6,018 nt of DNA. Origin: Candidatus Cloacimonadota bacterium. GTDB lineage: Bacteria > Cloacimonadota > Cloacimonadia > Cloacimonadales > WRIO01. The stretch's first letter is position 1. The number at the start of each line of letters is the position of its first letter. The notes under the pieces were generated by a model. The model did no database searches. It was given only the letters and a program-made list of their open reading frames with translations, and was not told the origin of the DNA. The stretch covers positions 1-6,018 of the forward strand of contig JAGOCT010000118.1 in the NCBI GenBank assembly GCA_017998585.1, in the 5' to 3' direction. The translations under genes were made by a program, and so were the position numbers. Shown piece after piece: positions 1 to 5,889 of this stretch.

Positions 1-394
1 TGGTTTCTCGCCCGCTGGCTCTGCCCCCACCTCTCCAATCATATATTTTAAACTTCTGATACCAGCTGTATTCTGCATGACCAGGTCTGAATATATCTCT
101 TAAAGCATAGTAATCTTCTGGTCTCTTATCTGTATTATAGACCACGATGCAAATAGGCATACCAGTTGTTCGACCTTCAAAAACACCTGAGAGAACATAA
201 AATTCATCCAATTCTCTTCTGGAACTGCTATACACAGAATGAGCCGGTCTTCGCTTTCGTAAAGCCTCTTTAATCTGCTCATAAGGAAACTCAATATTCG
301 GTTTTACATCTTCAATCACAATCCCTACGGCATCACCATGACTTTCGCCAAAACAGGTAAACCCAAGATATTTCTGTAAAAAATTGCTTCTCAT
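1..394 (-). CDS. aroC: Chorismate synthase, N-terminal 131 residues (cut by window edge)
   Basis: Converts 5-enolpyruvylshikimate-3-phosphate to chorismate, the last step of the shikimate pathway, in the cytoplasm and using reduced FMN. Reading the minus strand from the ATG at 394-392 gives an open frame to the window edge. Family landmarks appear in order: FGESHG (residues 15-20, conserved His19), KRRP (47-50), RRELDE (59-64), LSGVFEGRTTGMPI (68-81), NTD (87-89), FRPGHAEYS (102-110, conserved His106) and RGGGRASGRET (121-131). The full enzyme is usually about 350-390 residues, so roughly the first third is present. The start fits the family N-terminus and has a purine-rich GAGAGAAG stretch just upstream. 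The N-terminus differs from the usual N-S/T-x-G opening (here SNFLQKYLGFT), and RRPAHS replaces the common RRPGxS. The small gene at 454-939 lies 59 nt upstream in the same direction, so co-transcription is possible. Identification is secure; intactness of the C-terminal part cannot be seen. Confidence 0.95.
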   Translation of the reverse strand, partial: MRSNFLQKYLGFTCFGESHGDAVGIVIEDVKPNIEFPYEQIKEALRKRRPAHSVYSSSRRELDEFYVLSGVFEGRTTGMPICIVVYNTDKRPEDYYALRDIFRPGHAEYSWYQKFKIYDWRGGGRASGRET

Positions 395-453
395 TTTTAC
401 TTCTCTCTTATGATTGATAATAATCCATGAAGATTGTTATTCAAAAAATCCAT

Positions 454-939
454 TTACTTCATTACAGCGATAGTGATACCTAAAGCAATGTTTATCAATG
501 TAATAATCCACATGCTTCTGGTAATTTTTCTTGAACTGTCTTTTATTGCCTGAGCCTGAGTTTGAGCCAGATATATCTGAAATTCTCTGTCATTCATCTC
601 ATCAATATTTTTTAAAGTGCCTGGTCTGACCATATCAGGATAGTCAGTCGATTCAATCTGAAAGCCTTTCGCTGAATCTGGATTAATAGATGTAACTATC
701 CAGTCTTTTTTTTCAAAGAATATCTCTTTCTGATTCCCGCTCCAATTTTGTGTATTGATATAACGAATATCTTCTTTGTTTAATTTATAAAGTTTATTAC
801 AATGAGTTACAAAAAGTGTATCATTCTTTTTCCCTACGATTTCGCATTTCACTTTAAGATCATCTTTAAACTCAATCGTAACAGCCGAAACACCGGTTAA
901 TATTACTGCCATTAATACAATAGAAATTGGTTTTTTCAT
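454..939 (-). CDS. Hypothetical envelope protein with signal peptide and C-terminal transmembrane segment
   Basis: Family not recognised; 161 residues from the chosen start. Residues 1-19 look like a signal peptide: KK, a hydrophobic core, then GVSA with a Val-x-Ala cleavage pattern after Ala19. Residues about 21-62 are short beta-like stretches (TIEFKDDLKVKCEIV, DTLFVTHCNKLYKL, KEDIRYI). They resemble the small SH3-like barrels found in many exported proteins, in which a charged turn is followed by a 'K-x-D-I' strand; this is inference. Residues 63-138 are hydrophilic, with an acidic/Gln-rich part near 112-135 (DEMNDREFQIYLAQTQAQ). Residues about 142-160 are one hydrophobic helix ending in a single Lys, which suggests a periplasmic domain tethered by its C-terminus. 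An in-frame ATG 33 nt further upstream exists, but the inner ATG has a good GGAGA site and begins the signal peptide, so it is preferred. It precedes aroC, with no evident functional link to it. Confidence 0.75.
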   Translation of the reverse strand: MKKPISIVLMAVILTGVSAVTIEFKDDLKVKCEIVGKKNDTLFVTHCNKLYKLNKEDIRYINTQNWSGNQKEIFFEKKDWIVTSINPDSAKGFQIESTDYPDMVRPGTLKNIDEMNDREFQIYLAQTQAQAIKDSSRKITRSMWIITLINIALGITIAVMK

Positions 940-943
940 AGTT

Positions 944-948
944 TCTCC
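944..948 (-). promoter_or_regulatory. Ribosome binding site that decides the start of the hypothetical envelope gene
   Basis: On the minus strand GGAGA lies 4 nt before the ATG at 939-937 (GGAGAAACTATG). The alternative upstream ATG would add 11 residues (MVFKILLNGET) ahead of a clean signal peptide. The Shine-Dalgarno sequence would then be inside the coding region, so the inner start is the better choice. Confidence 0.7.
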
Positions 949-1300
949 ATTCAATAGTATTTTAAAAACCAAACTTATTAATGATCATTATTTATGCAAG
1001 TTTTTTTTAAATTTAAATTTTTAATTTTAATTTTTTTTTGATTTTTTTCTATTTCATCCTTATCCTTCCCTTATACCTTCCTTATCTAAAACGTAATACA
1101 TATAAATTATTTTTAAATCACTTAATCGAATGAATAAATTAATAAAATTCGTATTCGTCCTTTAAACGTTATAGACAAAATCTATATCAATATACTTGAT
1201 CGTTTTTTAATCAATTCAGGTTTCTCTATCAGCAAAAAAGGTATTTTTGTAATTTTTATGGCTGAACTTAGTTTTAAATTTAAACGAGTGTATTTTTTAA

Positions 1301-1330
1301 TTGACTCAATTGAACATTCATAAATAATGT
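1301..1330 (+). promoter_or_regulatory. Possible promoter of the ompH-lpx operon
   Basis: TTGACT at 1301-1306 is a good -35-like hexamer about 60 nt before the ompH ATG. The -10 partner is poor: TAATGT at 1325-1330 (18-nt spacer) matches only half of TATAAT, and other AT-rich hexamers nearby have bad spacing. A TATAAT at 1353-1358 sits too close to the ribosome binding site to act for this start. If the organism uses a Bacteroidota-type sigma factor, this sigma-70 reading may not apply. Weak call. Confidence 0.25.
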
Positions 1331-1368
1331 CTTAAAATTAGCATAAAAAACATATAATTGGAGGAATA

Positions 1369-1887
1369 ATGAAAAAAATGATCATTCTCAGCGCACTTAT
1401 CATGGTGTTATTTGGTGTTTTATCTGCACAAAACCTGAAGATTGCCTATATCGACAGTGAAAAGATTATGGCTGAATCAAAAGACACAAAAGAAGCACTG
1501 AGCTTGTTTCAAAAAGACAGAGATGGCTGGAAAAAGCAAGTTGATGATCTGGCTGCTGAAATCCAAAGACTTGAAAATGATTACAATACCAAAAAATTAA
1601 CCCTCTCAGCAAGTGGTAAAAAACAGGCTGAAGAAAAGATTGAAGCAAAAAAAACAGAACGTAAAACACTTATAGAAAGTATCTTCGGTGAAAATGGACG
1701 TGCTGCTGCCAGAAACGCAGAACTCCTTCAACCAATCATGACTAAACTTAGAAACATCATTGAAAAAGTTTCTGTTGAAGAAAACTATGCCATGATTTTT
1801 GATGCTTCCAGTGCAGGTATCATTTGGGCTCAGCCTAAACTCGATATTACTGAAAGAATCATTCTTGAAATGAATAAAACGGAATAA
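1369..1887 (+). CDS. ompH: OmpH/Skp family periplasmic chaperone
   Basis: Skp-type proteins form trimers in the periplasm that hold unfolded outer-membrane proteins on the way to the BAM complex. The 172-residue length fits the family (about 160-180). Residues 1-20 are a signal peptide (MKK, hydrophobic core, GVLSA, likely cut before Gln21). Residues 23-30 (LKIAYIDS) form the typical first strand. Residues about 40-125 are highly charged, helical and coiled-coil-like, rich in K, E, Q and A, as expected for the tentacles. The C-terminal YAMIFDASSAGIIWAQPKLD region (140-159), followed by a helix ending at the stop, matches the family closing motif in which 'D-x-S-x-x-G-x-x-x-A-x-P-x-x-D-x-T' is typical. 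A strong GGAGGA site lies at 1360-1365, 3 nt before ATG. It is the first gene of the block, with only 3 nt before lpxD. An ompH/skp gene next to lpx genes is a widely conserved arrangement. Confidence 0.9.
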   Translation: MKKMIILSALIMVLFGVLSAQNLKIAYIDSEKIMAESKDTKEALSLFQKDRDGWKKQVDDLAAEIQRLENDYNTKKLTLSASGKKQAEEKIEAKKTERKTLIESIFGENGRAAARNAELLQPIMTKLRNIIEKVSVEENYAMIFDASSAGIIWAQPKLDITERIILEMNKTE

Positions 1888-1890
1888 GGC

Positions 1891-2922
1891 ATGAAATATT
1901 TTAGAAACGAACTCAGCTTATCAGCCATCAGTCAGTTTCTTAATCTTAATATACCTGCTGACAAGGCAAATCTGATTTTCAATAATGTCGCAGAATTAAC
2001 AGAAGCAAACAGCCAGTCTGTTTGCTTTTTTGAAAATGAGAAATATCTGAATCAAGCTGAAAATTCTAAAGCAGGTATTATTTTTGTCTCTGATAGTTGC
2101 ACACTAAAAAGTGATGCACTTTTAATACAAGTGGCAAAGCCTTATCTGAGCTTCATGACGCTGGTTACTATCTGGTTGCAATTAGACGCTAAGAGTAAGC
2201 AGGCAAGCATAGCTGATTCTGCTAAGATAGCTTCAACTGCTCAGATTGGCAACAATGTGACGATTGGTCATCACGTAGTCATTGAAGACAATGTGCAGAT
2301 TGATGAGAATTCCATCATAGAAGCGAATACAGTCATTAAAGAAAATGTCAAAATAGGCAAATCTTGCCATCTTTTTCCAAATGTTACGATTTATCAGGAT
2401 TGCATACTTGGAAATCAGGTATCTATCCACTCCGGAACAGTGATTGGCGCAGATGGTTTTGGCTATGTTTTAATGAATAATCAGCAAATTAAAATCCCTC
2501 AGGTAGGCAATGTGATTATTGAAGATCAGGTGGAAATTGGTGCCTGCACTTGTATCGACAGAGCAACAATAGGCTCTACTGTAATAAAAAAAGGCACAAA
2601 AATTGACAATCTGGTTCAGGTAGGTCATAACTGTACCATTGATGAAAATAGTATATTATGCGCCCAGGTAGGTCTTGCCGGTAATTCATCTGTTGGCAAG
2701 ACAGTCTATTTGGCTGGACAAGTTGGAGTAGCAGGCCATCTTCATATCGAAGATGAAACAATGGTAGGTGCTCAATCTGGAGTCGCATCTTCGATTAATA
2801 AGGGGAAATATTTTGGTACTCCTGTGATGCCAGTTCAACAGCAACTAAGAGTAACAGCTTGTCTGAAAGATCTGCCTGAAATAACAAAATATGTAAAACA
2901 AATGATGAGAGAGAAAAAATGA
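1891..2922 (+). CDS. lpxD: UDP-3-O-(3-hydroxyacyl)glucosamine N-acyltransferase
   Basis: Third step of lipid A synthesis: transfers a 3-hydroxyacyl chain from ACP to the 2-amino group of the deacetylated LpxC product, in the cytoplasm as a homotrimer. At 343 residues it matches the family (about 340). Residues 1-100 are the N-terminal uridine-binding domain, including [14 protein letters not shown] (39-52) and AGIIFVS (61-67). Residues about 104-300 are left-handed beta-helix hexapeptide repeats (for example [19 protein letters not shown], 119-137). Key motifs are VIGADGFGY (184-192), [14 protein letters not shown] (215-228) and VQVGHNCTI (242-250), where His246 corresponds to the catalytic His239 of the E. 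coli enzyme. Residues 316-343 are the C-terminal helix. The gene starts 3 nt after the ompH stop with only a weak AAGG site inside the end of ompH, which suggests translational coupling. Its TGA overlaps the next ATG. Confidence 0.96.
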   Translation: MKYFRNELSLSAISQFLNLNIPADKANLIFNNVAELTEANSQSVCFFENEKYLNQAENSKAGIIFVSDSCTLKSDALLIQVAKPYLSFMTLVTIWLQLDAKSKQASIADSAKIASTAQIGNNVTIGHHVVIEDNVQIDENSIIEANTVIKENVKIGKSCHLFPNVTIYQDCILGNQVSIHSGTVIGADGFGYVLMNNQQIKIPQVGNVIIEDQVEIGACTCIDRATIGSTVIKKGTKIDNLVQVGHNCTIDENSILCAQVGLAGNSSVGKTVYLAGQVGVAGHLHIEDETMVGAQSGVASSINKGKYFGTPVMPVQQQLRVTACLKDLPEITKYVKQMMREKK

Positions 2923-4313
2923 AAGAATTTAAACAAACTATAGCAGGTCAAATCTCCTATACTGGTGTCGGTTTACATCTTGGAGAAATTACAACCATTA
3001 CGTTCAAACCGGCTGAACCAAACGAAGGAATCACGTTTGTTCGCGTTGATCTTCCTGATCAACCTGTCATTCCTGCTGATATAGATCATGTATTAGACAT
3101 TTCAAGAGGCACAACACTTGGCATAAAAGGGAAAGGTTCTGTAGCAACCGTTGAGCACGTCTTGTCTGCTGTTAAAGGCTTAAAAATTGACAATATCCGC
3201 TGCGAAGTCAACGGACCAGAAGTGCCTGTTGCTGATGGGTCTTCACTTGTTTTTCTACGCCTGCTCAAAGAAGTGGGTTTAGTGGAACAGGATGCAGAAA
3301 GAGAATACTTTGAATTAACCGAGCCTATATCATTCTCAGCACCAGATGACAATGTCGATATCGTCATTGTACCTTCCAATGAACTAAAAATTACCTTTAT
3401 GGTAGAATACCAACATAAAAATTTGGGAACCCAGTACACCTGGTTGCCATCACTGGATGTCTTTGAAAAAGACTTTGCTCCAGCAAGAACCTTCTGTTTC
3501 CTTCATGAAATCCTGGCACTGAAAGAAGCAGGATTAATCAAGGGGGGTTCTCTGAATAATGCACTGGTTGTCTCTGATCCAGATAAAGATACTGCTGAAA
3601 TTGAAAAACTCAGACAACTGTTCAATTATACAAAAGAGATTAAAACCAATGAGTATGGTCTTTTAAATACAACTGAGCTCAGATTTTACAATGAGTTTGT
3701 CAGACATAAAGTCGTTGATCTGATTGGTGATATTGCATTATTAGGTATGCCAATAAAAGGGCATATCCTGGCAGCCAGATCTGGTCATAAAACCAATGTG
3801 GAATTAGTCAAAAAGTTGAAACAAATTCTTAAGAAACAGGAACTTCAAAAGATTTATCAGAAAAAGAAAAGCAATGAAGTAGTTTTCGATATCAATGCGA
3901 TCATGAAAATATTACCTCATCGTTATCCTTTCCTCCTGGTTGATAAGATCACTGAATTCATCCCGGGCGAAAGTATTACCGGCATGAAAAATGTAACCAT
4001 GAATGAGCCTTTCTTCCAGGGACATTTTCCTGATCATCCGGTGATGCCTGGAGTTTTAATTGTAGAAGCTATGGCTCAAACTGGCGGTATTATGCTTTTG
4101 AATACGATGTCCAATCCAGAAGAATATGTCGCTTATTTCGCATCCATTGACAATGTCAAATTCAGAAAACCGGTTTTACCCGGCGATACACTTCGTTTTG
4201 AACTCAAAGCCATCTCCATGAAAACCTTCATTACTAAAATGCACGGTGACGCTTACGTCGGAGATGAAAAGGTATGCGAAGGCGATTTCCTGGCAAAAGT
4301 GGTTAAAAAATGA
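2919..4313 (+). CDS. lpxC/fabZ: Bifunctional LpxC-FabZ: UDP-3-O-acyl-GlcNAc deacetylase fused to 3-hydroxyacyl-ACP dehydratase
   Basis: One 464-residue chain carries two cytoplasmic enzymes. LpxC (about 1-305) is the zinc deacetylase that commits UDP-3-O-acyl-GlcNAc to lipid A. Visible residues: TVEH (77-80, general-base Glu79 and zinc ligand His80), ARTFCF (189-194), HKVVD (263-267, zinc ligands His263 and Asp267) and SGH (288-290, catalytic His290). A basic linker (about 300-320, [17 protein letters not shown]) leads to FabZ (about 321-464), which dehydrates 3-hydroxyacyl-ACP in fatty-acid elongation. FabZ shows [13 protein letters not shown] (331-343), [11 protein letters not shown] (368-378, catalytic His369) and VEAMAQTGG (382-390, catalytic Glu383). 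There is no stop or frame break between the domains, so this is a true fusion, as described in Bacteroidota and Chlorobi. The start overlaps lpxD by 4 nt (ATGA) and has a GAGAGAG site at 2907-2913. FabZ uses the same 3-hydroxyacyl-ACP pool as LpxA and LpxD, so the fusion may balance lipid A against phospholipid synthesis. Confidence 0.97.
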   Translation: MKEFKQTIAGQISYTGVGLHLGEITTITFKPAEPNEGITFVRVDLPDQPVIPADIDHVLDISRGTTLGIKGKGSVATVEHVLSAVKGLKIDNIRCEVNGPEVPVADGSSLVFLRLLKEVGLVEQDAEREYFELTEPISFSAPDDNVDIVIVPSNELKITFMVEYQHKNLGTQYTWLPSLDVFEKDFAPARTFCFLHEILALKEAGLIKGGSLNNALVVSDPDKDTAEIEKLRQLFNYTKEIKTNEYGLLNTTELRFYNEFVRHKVVDLIGDIALLGMPIKGHILAARSGHKTNVELVKKLKQILKKQELQKIYQKKKSNEVVFDINAIMKILPHRYPFLLVDKITEFIPGESITGMKNVTMNEPFFQGHFPDHPVMPGVLIVEAMAQTGGIMLLNTMSNPEEYVAYFASIDNVKFRKPVLPGDTLRFELKAISMKTFITKMHGDAYVGDEKVCEGDFLAKVVKK

Positions 4314-4320
4314 TAACAAT

Positions 4321-4375
4321 TTGTACCGCAAGCTGCCAGCTTGTGAAATGTTGTACCGCAAGCTACCAGCTTGCG
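4321..4375. repeat. Two tandem REP-like hairpin units, 30-bp period
   Basis: TTGTACCGCAAGCT begins at 4321 and again at 4351, exactly 30 bp apart. The first 23 bases of the two units differ only at one central base (G or A). Each unit forms a compact hairpin. The second is a perfect 8-bp stem with a 3-nt loop, CGCAAGCT-ACC-AGCTTGCG (4357-4375). The first (4327-4345) is the same except for a G-T wobble near the stem base. The units start 7 nt after the lpxC/fabZ stop codon. There is no T-tract after them, so they do not look like ordinary intrinsic terminators. They resemble dispersed extragenic palindromes; the copy number elsewhere in the genome cannot be seen here. Confidence 0.8.
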
Positions 4376-4379
4376 ACAA

Positions 4380-4423
4380 TTCCCCTCCACTGGAGGGGTG
4401 GCACGAAGTGACGGGGTGGTAAG
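4380..4423. repeat. 44-bp double-hairpin repeat, copy 1 (between lpxC/fabZ and lpxA)
   Basis: GC-rich element in an AT-rich gap. It opens with a hairpin CCCCTCC-ACT-GGAGGGG (4382-4398). A smaller stem CAC-GAA-GTG (4402-4410) follows, then CGGGGTGGTAAG to the end. It is the same length as the copy at 5296-5339 and identical at 36 of 44 positions, with nearly all differences inside the second hairpin. GGAGGGGTG-x(n)-CGGGGTGG elements of this kind are, from memory, common dispersed repeats in Bacteroidota-like genomes. No T-tract follows, so it is not a classical terminator. Confidence 0.8.
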
Positions 4424-4484
4424 TGATTAATCTTAGGAACCTACCCCTAATCTCATCAATAATAACTAATTATTAGAGGTTTGT

Positions 4485-5273
4485 ATGCAAACAATTCATC
4501 CAACAGCAATTGTTCATCCTAATGCCAAATTAGGTGACAATATTAATATCGGTCCCTATTGCACAGTAGGTGAGCATGTAGTAATGGGTGAGGGAAACAC
4601 CCTGGTTTCTCATGTGGTAATAGACGGACACACAACTATTGGCAATAACAATAAATTCTTCCCATTTTGCTCTATTGGTCTTCAACCTCAGGATCTTAAA
4701 TATTCTGGAGAACCAACCAGAGTAGTAATCGGAGACAATAATCATATCAGAGAATGTGTAACGATTCATGCGTCTGCTAATCTCAAAGAAGACACCACTT
4801 TAGGAAACAACTGCCTGATCATGGCTTATGCGCATATCGCTCATAACTGTCATGTGGGTAACAATGTCATTCTGGCAAATTCCGTCAATCTGGCAGGTCA
4901 TGTTCATATCCATGACTTTGTTACAATTGGCGGTGTTTCCGCTGTTCACCAGTTTGTGAAAATCGGTACGCATGCCTTTATCGGTGGTACTTCCGGCATC
5001 AAAAAAGATATTCCGCCTTATACACGTGGTCAGGGAATGGGGCATTATAAAATCGTTGGGCTTAACAGCGTAGGTCTCAGCCGTAAAGGATTTCCAGAAG
5101 AAACGATCGAAGGTATAAAAAAGATTTATCGCCTTTTCTATACCTCAAAACTCAATGTCAGCCAGGCAATGGAAGAAGCCTTAAAGATAGAAAATCCTAC
5201 TCCTGAACAAAAAATCTTTATCGAATTCATTCAGAATTCGGACAGAGGGATTACCCGCTACAATAAAGACTAA
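4485..5273 (+). CDS. lpxA: Acyl-ACP--UDP-N-acetylglucosamine O-acyltransferase
   Basis: First step of lipid A synthesis: transfers a 3-hydroxyacyl chain from ACP to the 3-OH of UDP-GlcNAc, as a cytoplasmic homotrimer. The 262-residue length equals that of E. coli LpxA. Residues 1-180 are left-handed beta-helix hexapeptide repeats (HPTAIVHPNAKLGDNINIG onward). Diagnostic motifs are PQDLKYSGEPTR (68-79, substrate-binding Asp70 and Lys72), AHIAHNCHVG (116-125, where His120 aligns with catalytic His125 of E. coli), LAGHVHI (136-142), AVHQF (153-157) and IPPY (176-179). The C-terminal helical domain (about 190-262) includes GLSRKGF. Gly168 aligns with Gly173, the acyl-chain ruler position of E. 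coli, suggesting a long hydroxyacyl donor. TIHASA (93-98) replaces the usual TIHRGT. The start has AGAGG at 4475-4479. Unlike its tightly packed upstream neighbours, it is separated from lpxC/fabZ by 171 bp of repeats. Confidence 0.97.
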   Translation: MQTIHPTAIVHPNAKLGDNINIGPYCTVGEHVVMGEGNTLVSHVVIDGHTTIGNNNKFFPFCSIGLQPQDLKYSGEPTRVVIGDNNHIRECVTIHASANLKEDTTLGNNCLIMAYAHIAHNCHVGNNVILANSVNLAGHVHIHDFVTIGGVSAVHQFVKIGTHAFIGGTSGIKKDIPPYTRGQGMGHYKIVGLNSVGLSRKGFPEETIEGIKKIYRLFYTSKLNVSQAMEEALKIENPTPEQKIFIEFIQNSDRGITRYNKD

Positions 5274-5295
5274 ATAGTAAAAACCGCTTAAAATA

Positions 5296-5339
5296 TTCCC
5301 CTCCTCTGGAGGGGTGCCCCTTTGGGGCGGGGTGGTAAG
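5296..5339. repeat. 44-bp double-hairpin repeat, copy 2 (after lpxA)
   Basis: Same orientation and length as the copy at 4380-4423, starting 22 nt after the lpxA stop. First hairpin CCCCTCC-TCT-GGAGGGG (5298-5314). The second is a perfect GCCCC-TTT-GGGGC (5316-5328) rather than the CAC/GTG stem of copy 1. Both copies end CGGGGTGGTAAG. The first stem is unchanged between copies, while in the second stem an A-T pair is replaced by C-G, so pairing is kept although the bases differ. Confidence 0.8.
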
Positions 5340-5477
5340 CTTTAATATTTTGCAAGTTCTTTTTATTACTAAATATCTGTTTTTAATTATTTGTAACTAC
5401 TCTGGTGCTGGTTGTTATTTTAAAAAACGGTAATAAATGCTGTGCATTAAATGATAAATCTCACATTCCGCACCCTT

Positions 5478-5501
5478 AATAGCATAAATTAGCTATTTTT
5501 T
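5478..5501 (+). terminator. Weak terminator-like hairpin downstream of lpxA
   Basis: AATAGC (5478-5483) pairs with GCTATT (5492-5497) across an 8-nt loop and runs into six Ts (5496-5501). The stem has only two G-C pairs and lies about 200 nt after lpxA, so it could equally be a chance inverted repeat in AT-rich DNA. Confidence 0.2.
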
Positions 5502-5832
5502 ACATACCCCCTCTAAAAGCTCGTAAAACCATTCAAAATAGAGACTATTGCTGAAGTAATATAAGTACTCCAGACACTTCAATATCTTTTGTTTCAAGAA
5601 TTGGCGATCAAAGATGTATTTTCTATAAAAGATATTAAAGGTATGATTTTTTATTAGTTGTGATATCTTCTGATTTTTTATCAGAATAGTAAGTTTTTAC
5701 AAAAATTTATTTTCATATTTTATCATTTCTTTTCTCATTTTTTTGTTATTCTGAATATTAAAAACATTCTGGCATACAATTACACATATGCTTTAATTAA
5801 TTGAAAAATATACTAATTAACAAAAATATAAC

Positions 5833-5859
5833 TTGACATAATAGTATAGAATATAAAAT
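5833..5859 (+). promoter_or_regulatory. Possible promoter of the transposase gene
   Basis: A perfect TTGACA at 5833-5838 is followed by TAAAAT at 5854-5859 (five of six matches to TATAAT) with a 15-nt spacer, which is shorter than the ideal 17. The transposase ATG is 30 nt downstream. The hexamers are good; the spacing lowers confidence. Confidence 0.35.
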
Positions 5860-5889
5860 ATGTATAAAAATAATTTTAAGGATAATAGT

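Larger units (their letters stand above)
940..1368. other. Divergent intergenic region, very AT-rich, no gene found
   Basis: The 429 bp lie between the minus-strand envelope gene and the plus-strand ompH operon, so promoters for both must be here. No convincing coding frame or RNA gene was found. Visible structure: a 12-bp perfect palindrome TAATGATCATTA at 979-990, about 40 bp upstream of the envelope gene start; a cluster of T-runs at 1001-1008, 1018-1022, 1025-1028, 1031-1039 and 1042-1048 (A-tracts on the minus strand); and a possible promoter for ompH near 1301-1330. The palindrome is short enough to arise by chance in DNA of this composition. Confidence 0.6.
5274..5889. other. Intergenic region between lpxA and the transposase; no supported gene
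   Basis: The 616 bp hold copy 2 of the 44-bp repeat near the left end, then strongly AT-rich DNA. Things visible in the remainder: a 14-bp GC-containing stretch TCACATTCCGCACC at 5461-5474 that could be an insertion-sequence end; a weak hairpin with T-run at 5478-5501; a 67-codon open frame without ATG on the minus strand (5493-5696); and the transposase promoter and ribosome binding site at the right end. No tRNA or rRNA signature and no ATG-started coding frame with recognisable similarity was found. Confidence 0.6.

Noticed and set aside
100..294. Minus-strand ATG frame of 64 codons
   Set aside because: It lies inside the aroC coding region in another frame, and the aroC frame carries clear family motifs.
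416..441. Hairpin GATAATAATC/GATTGTTATT between the envelope gene and aroC as a terminator
   Set aside because: Pairing is good only on the plus strand, where no gene ends. On the minus strand it has two mismatches and no following T-tract.
979..990. Palindrome TAATGATCATTA as an operator
   Set aside because: A perfect 12-bp palindrome is expected by chance in several kilobases of AT-rich DNA, and there is no second copy or regulator gene to support it.
1353..1358. TATAAT just before ompH as a -10 box
   Set aside because: It is 10 nt from the ATG and abuts the GGAGGA site, so a transcript from it would lack the ribosome binding site.
3086..3439. Minus-strand 117-codon frame
   Set aside because: It is antisense to the conserved LpxC domain, with no recognisable features and low-complexity Ser/Thr-rich content.
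4321..4375. Possible short CRISPR array
   Set aside because: There are only two units, the repeated part is a self-complementary hairpin, the 7-nt interval is too short for a spacer, and no cas gene is present.
4176..4379. Minus-strand frame with a repeated SQAGSLRY peptide
   Set aside because: The repeated peptide is just the two 30-bp hairpin units read in frame (30 is a multiple of 3), and the rest is antisense to the FabZ domain.
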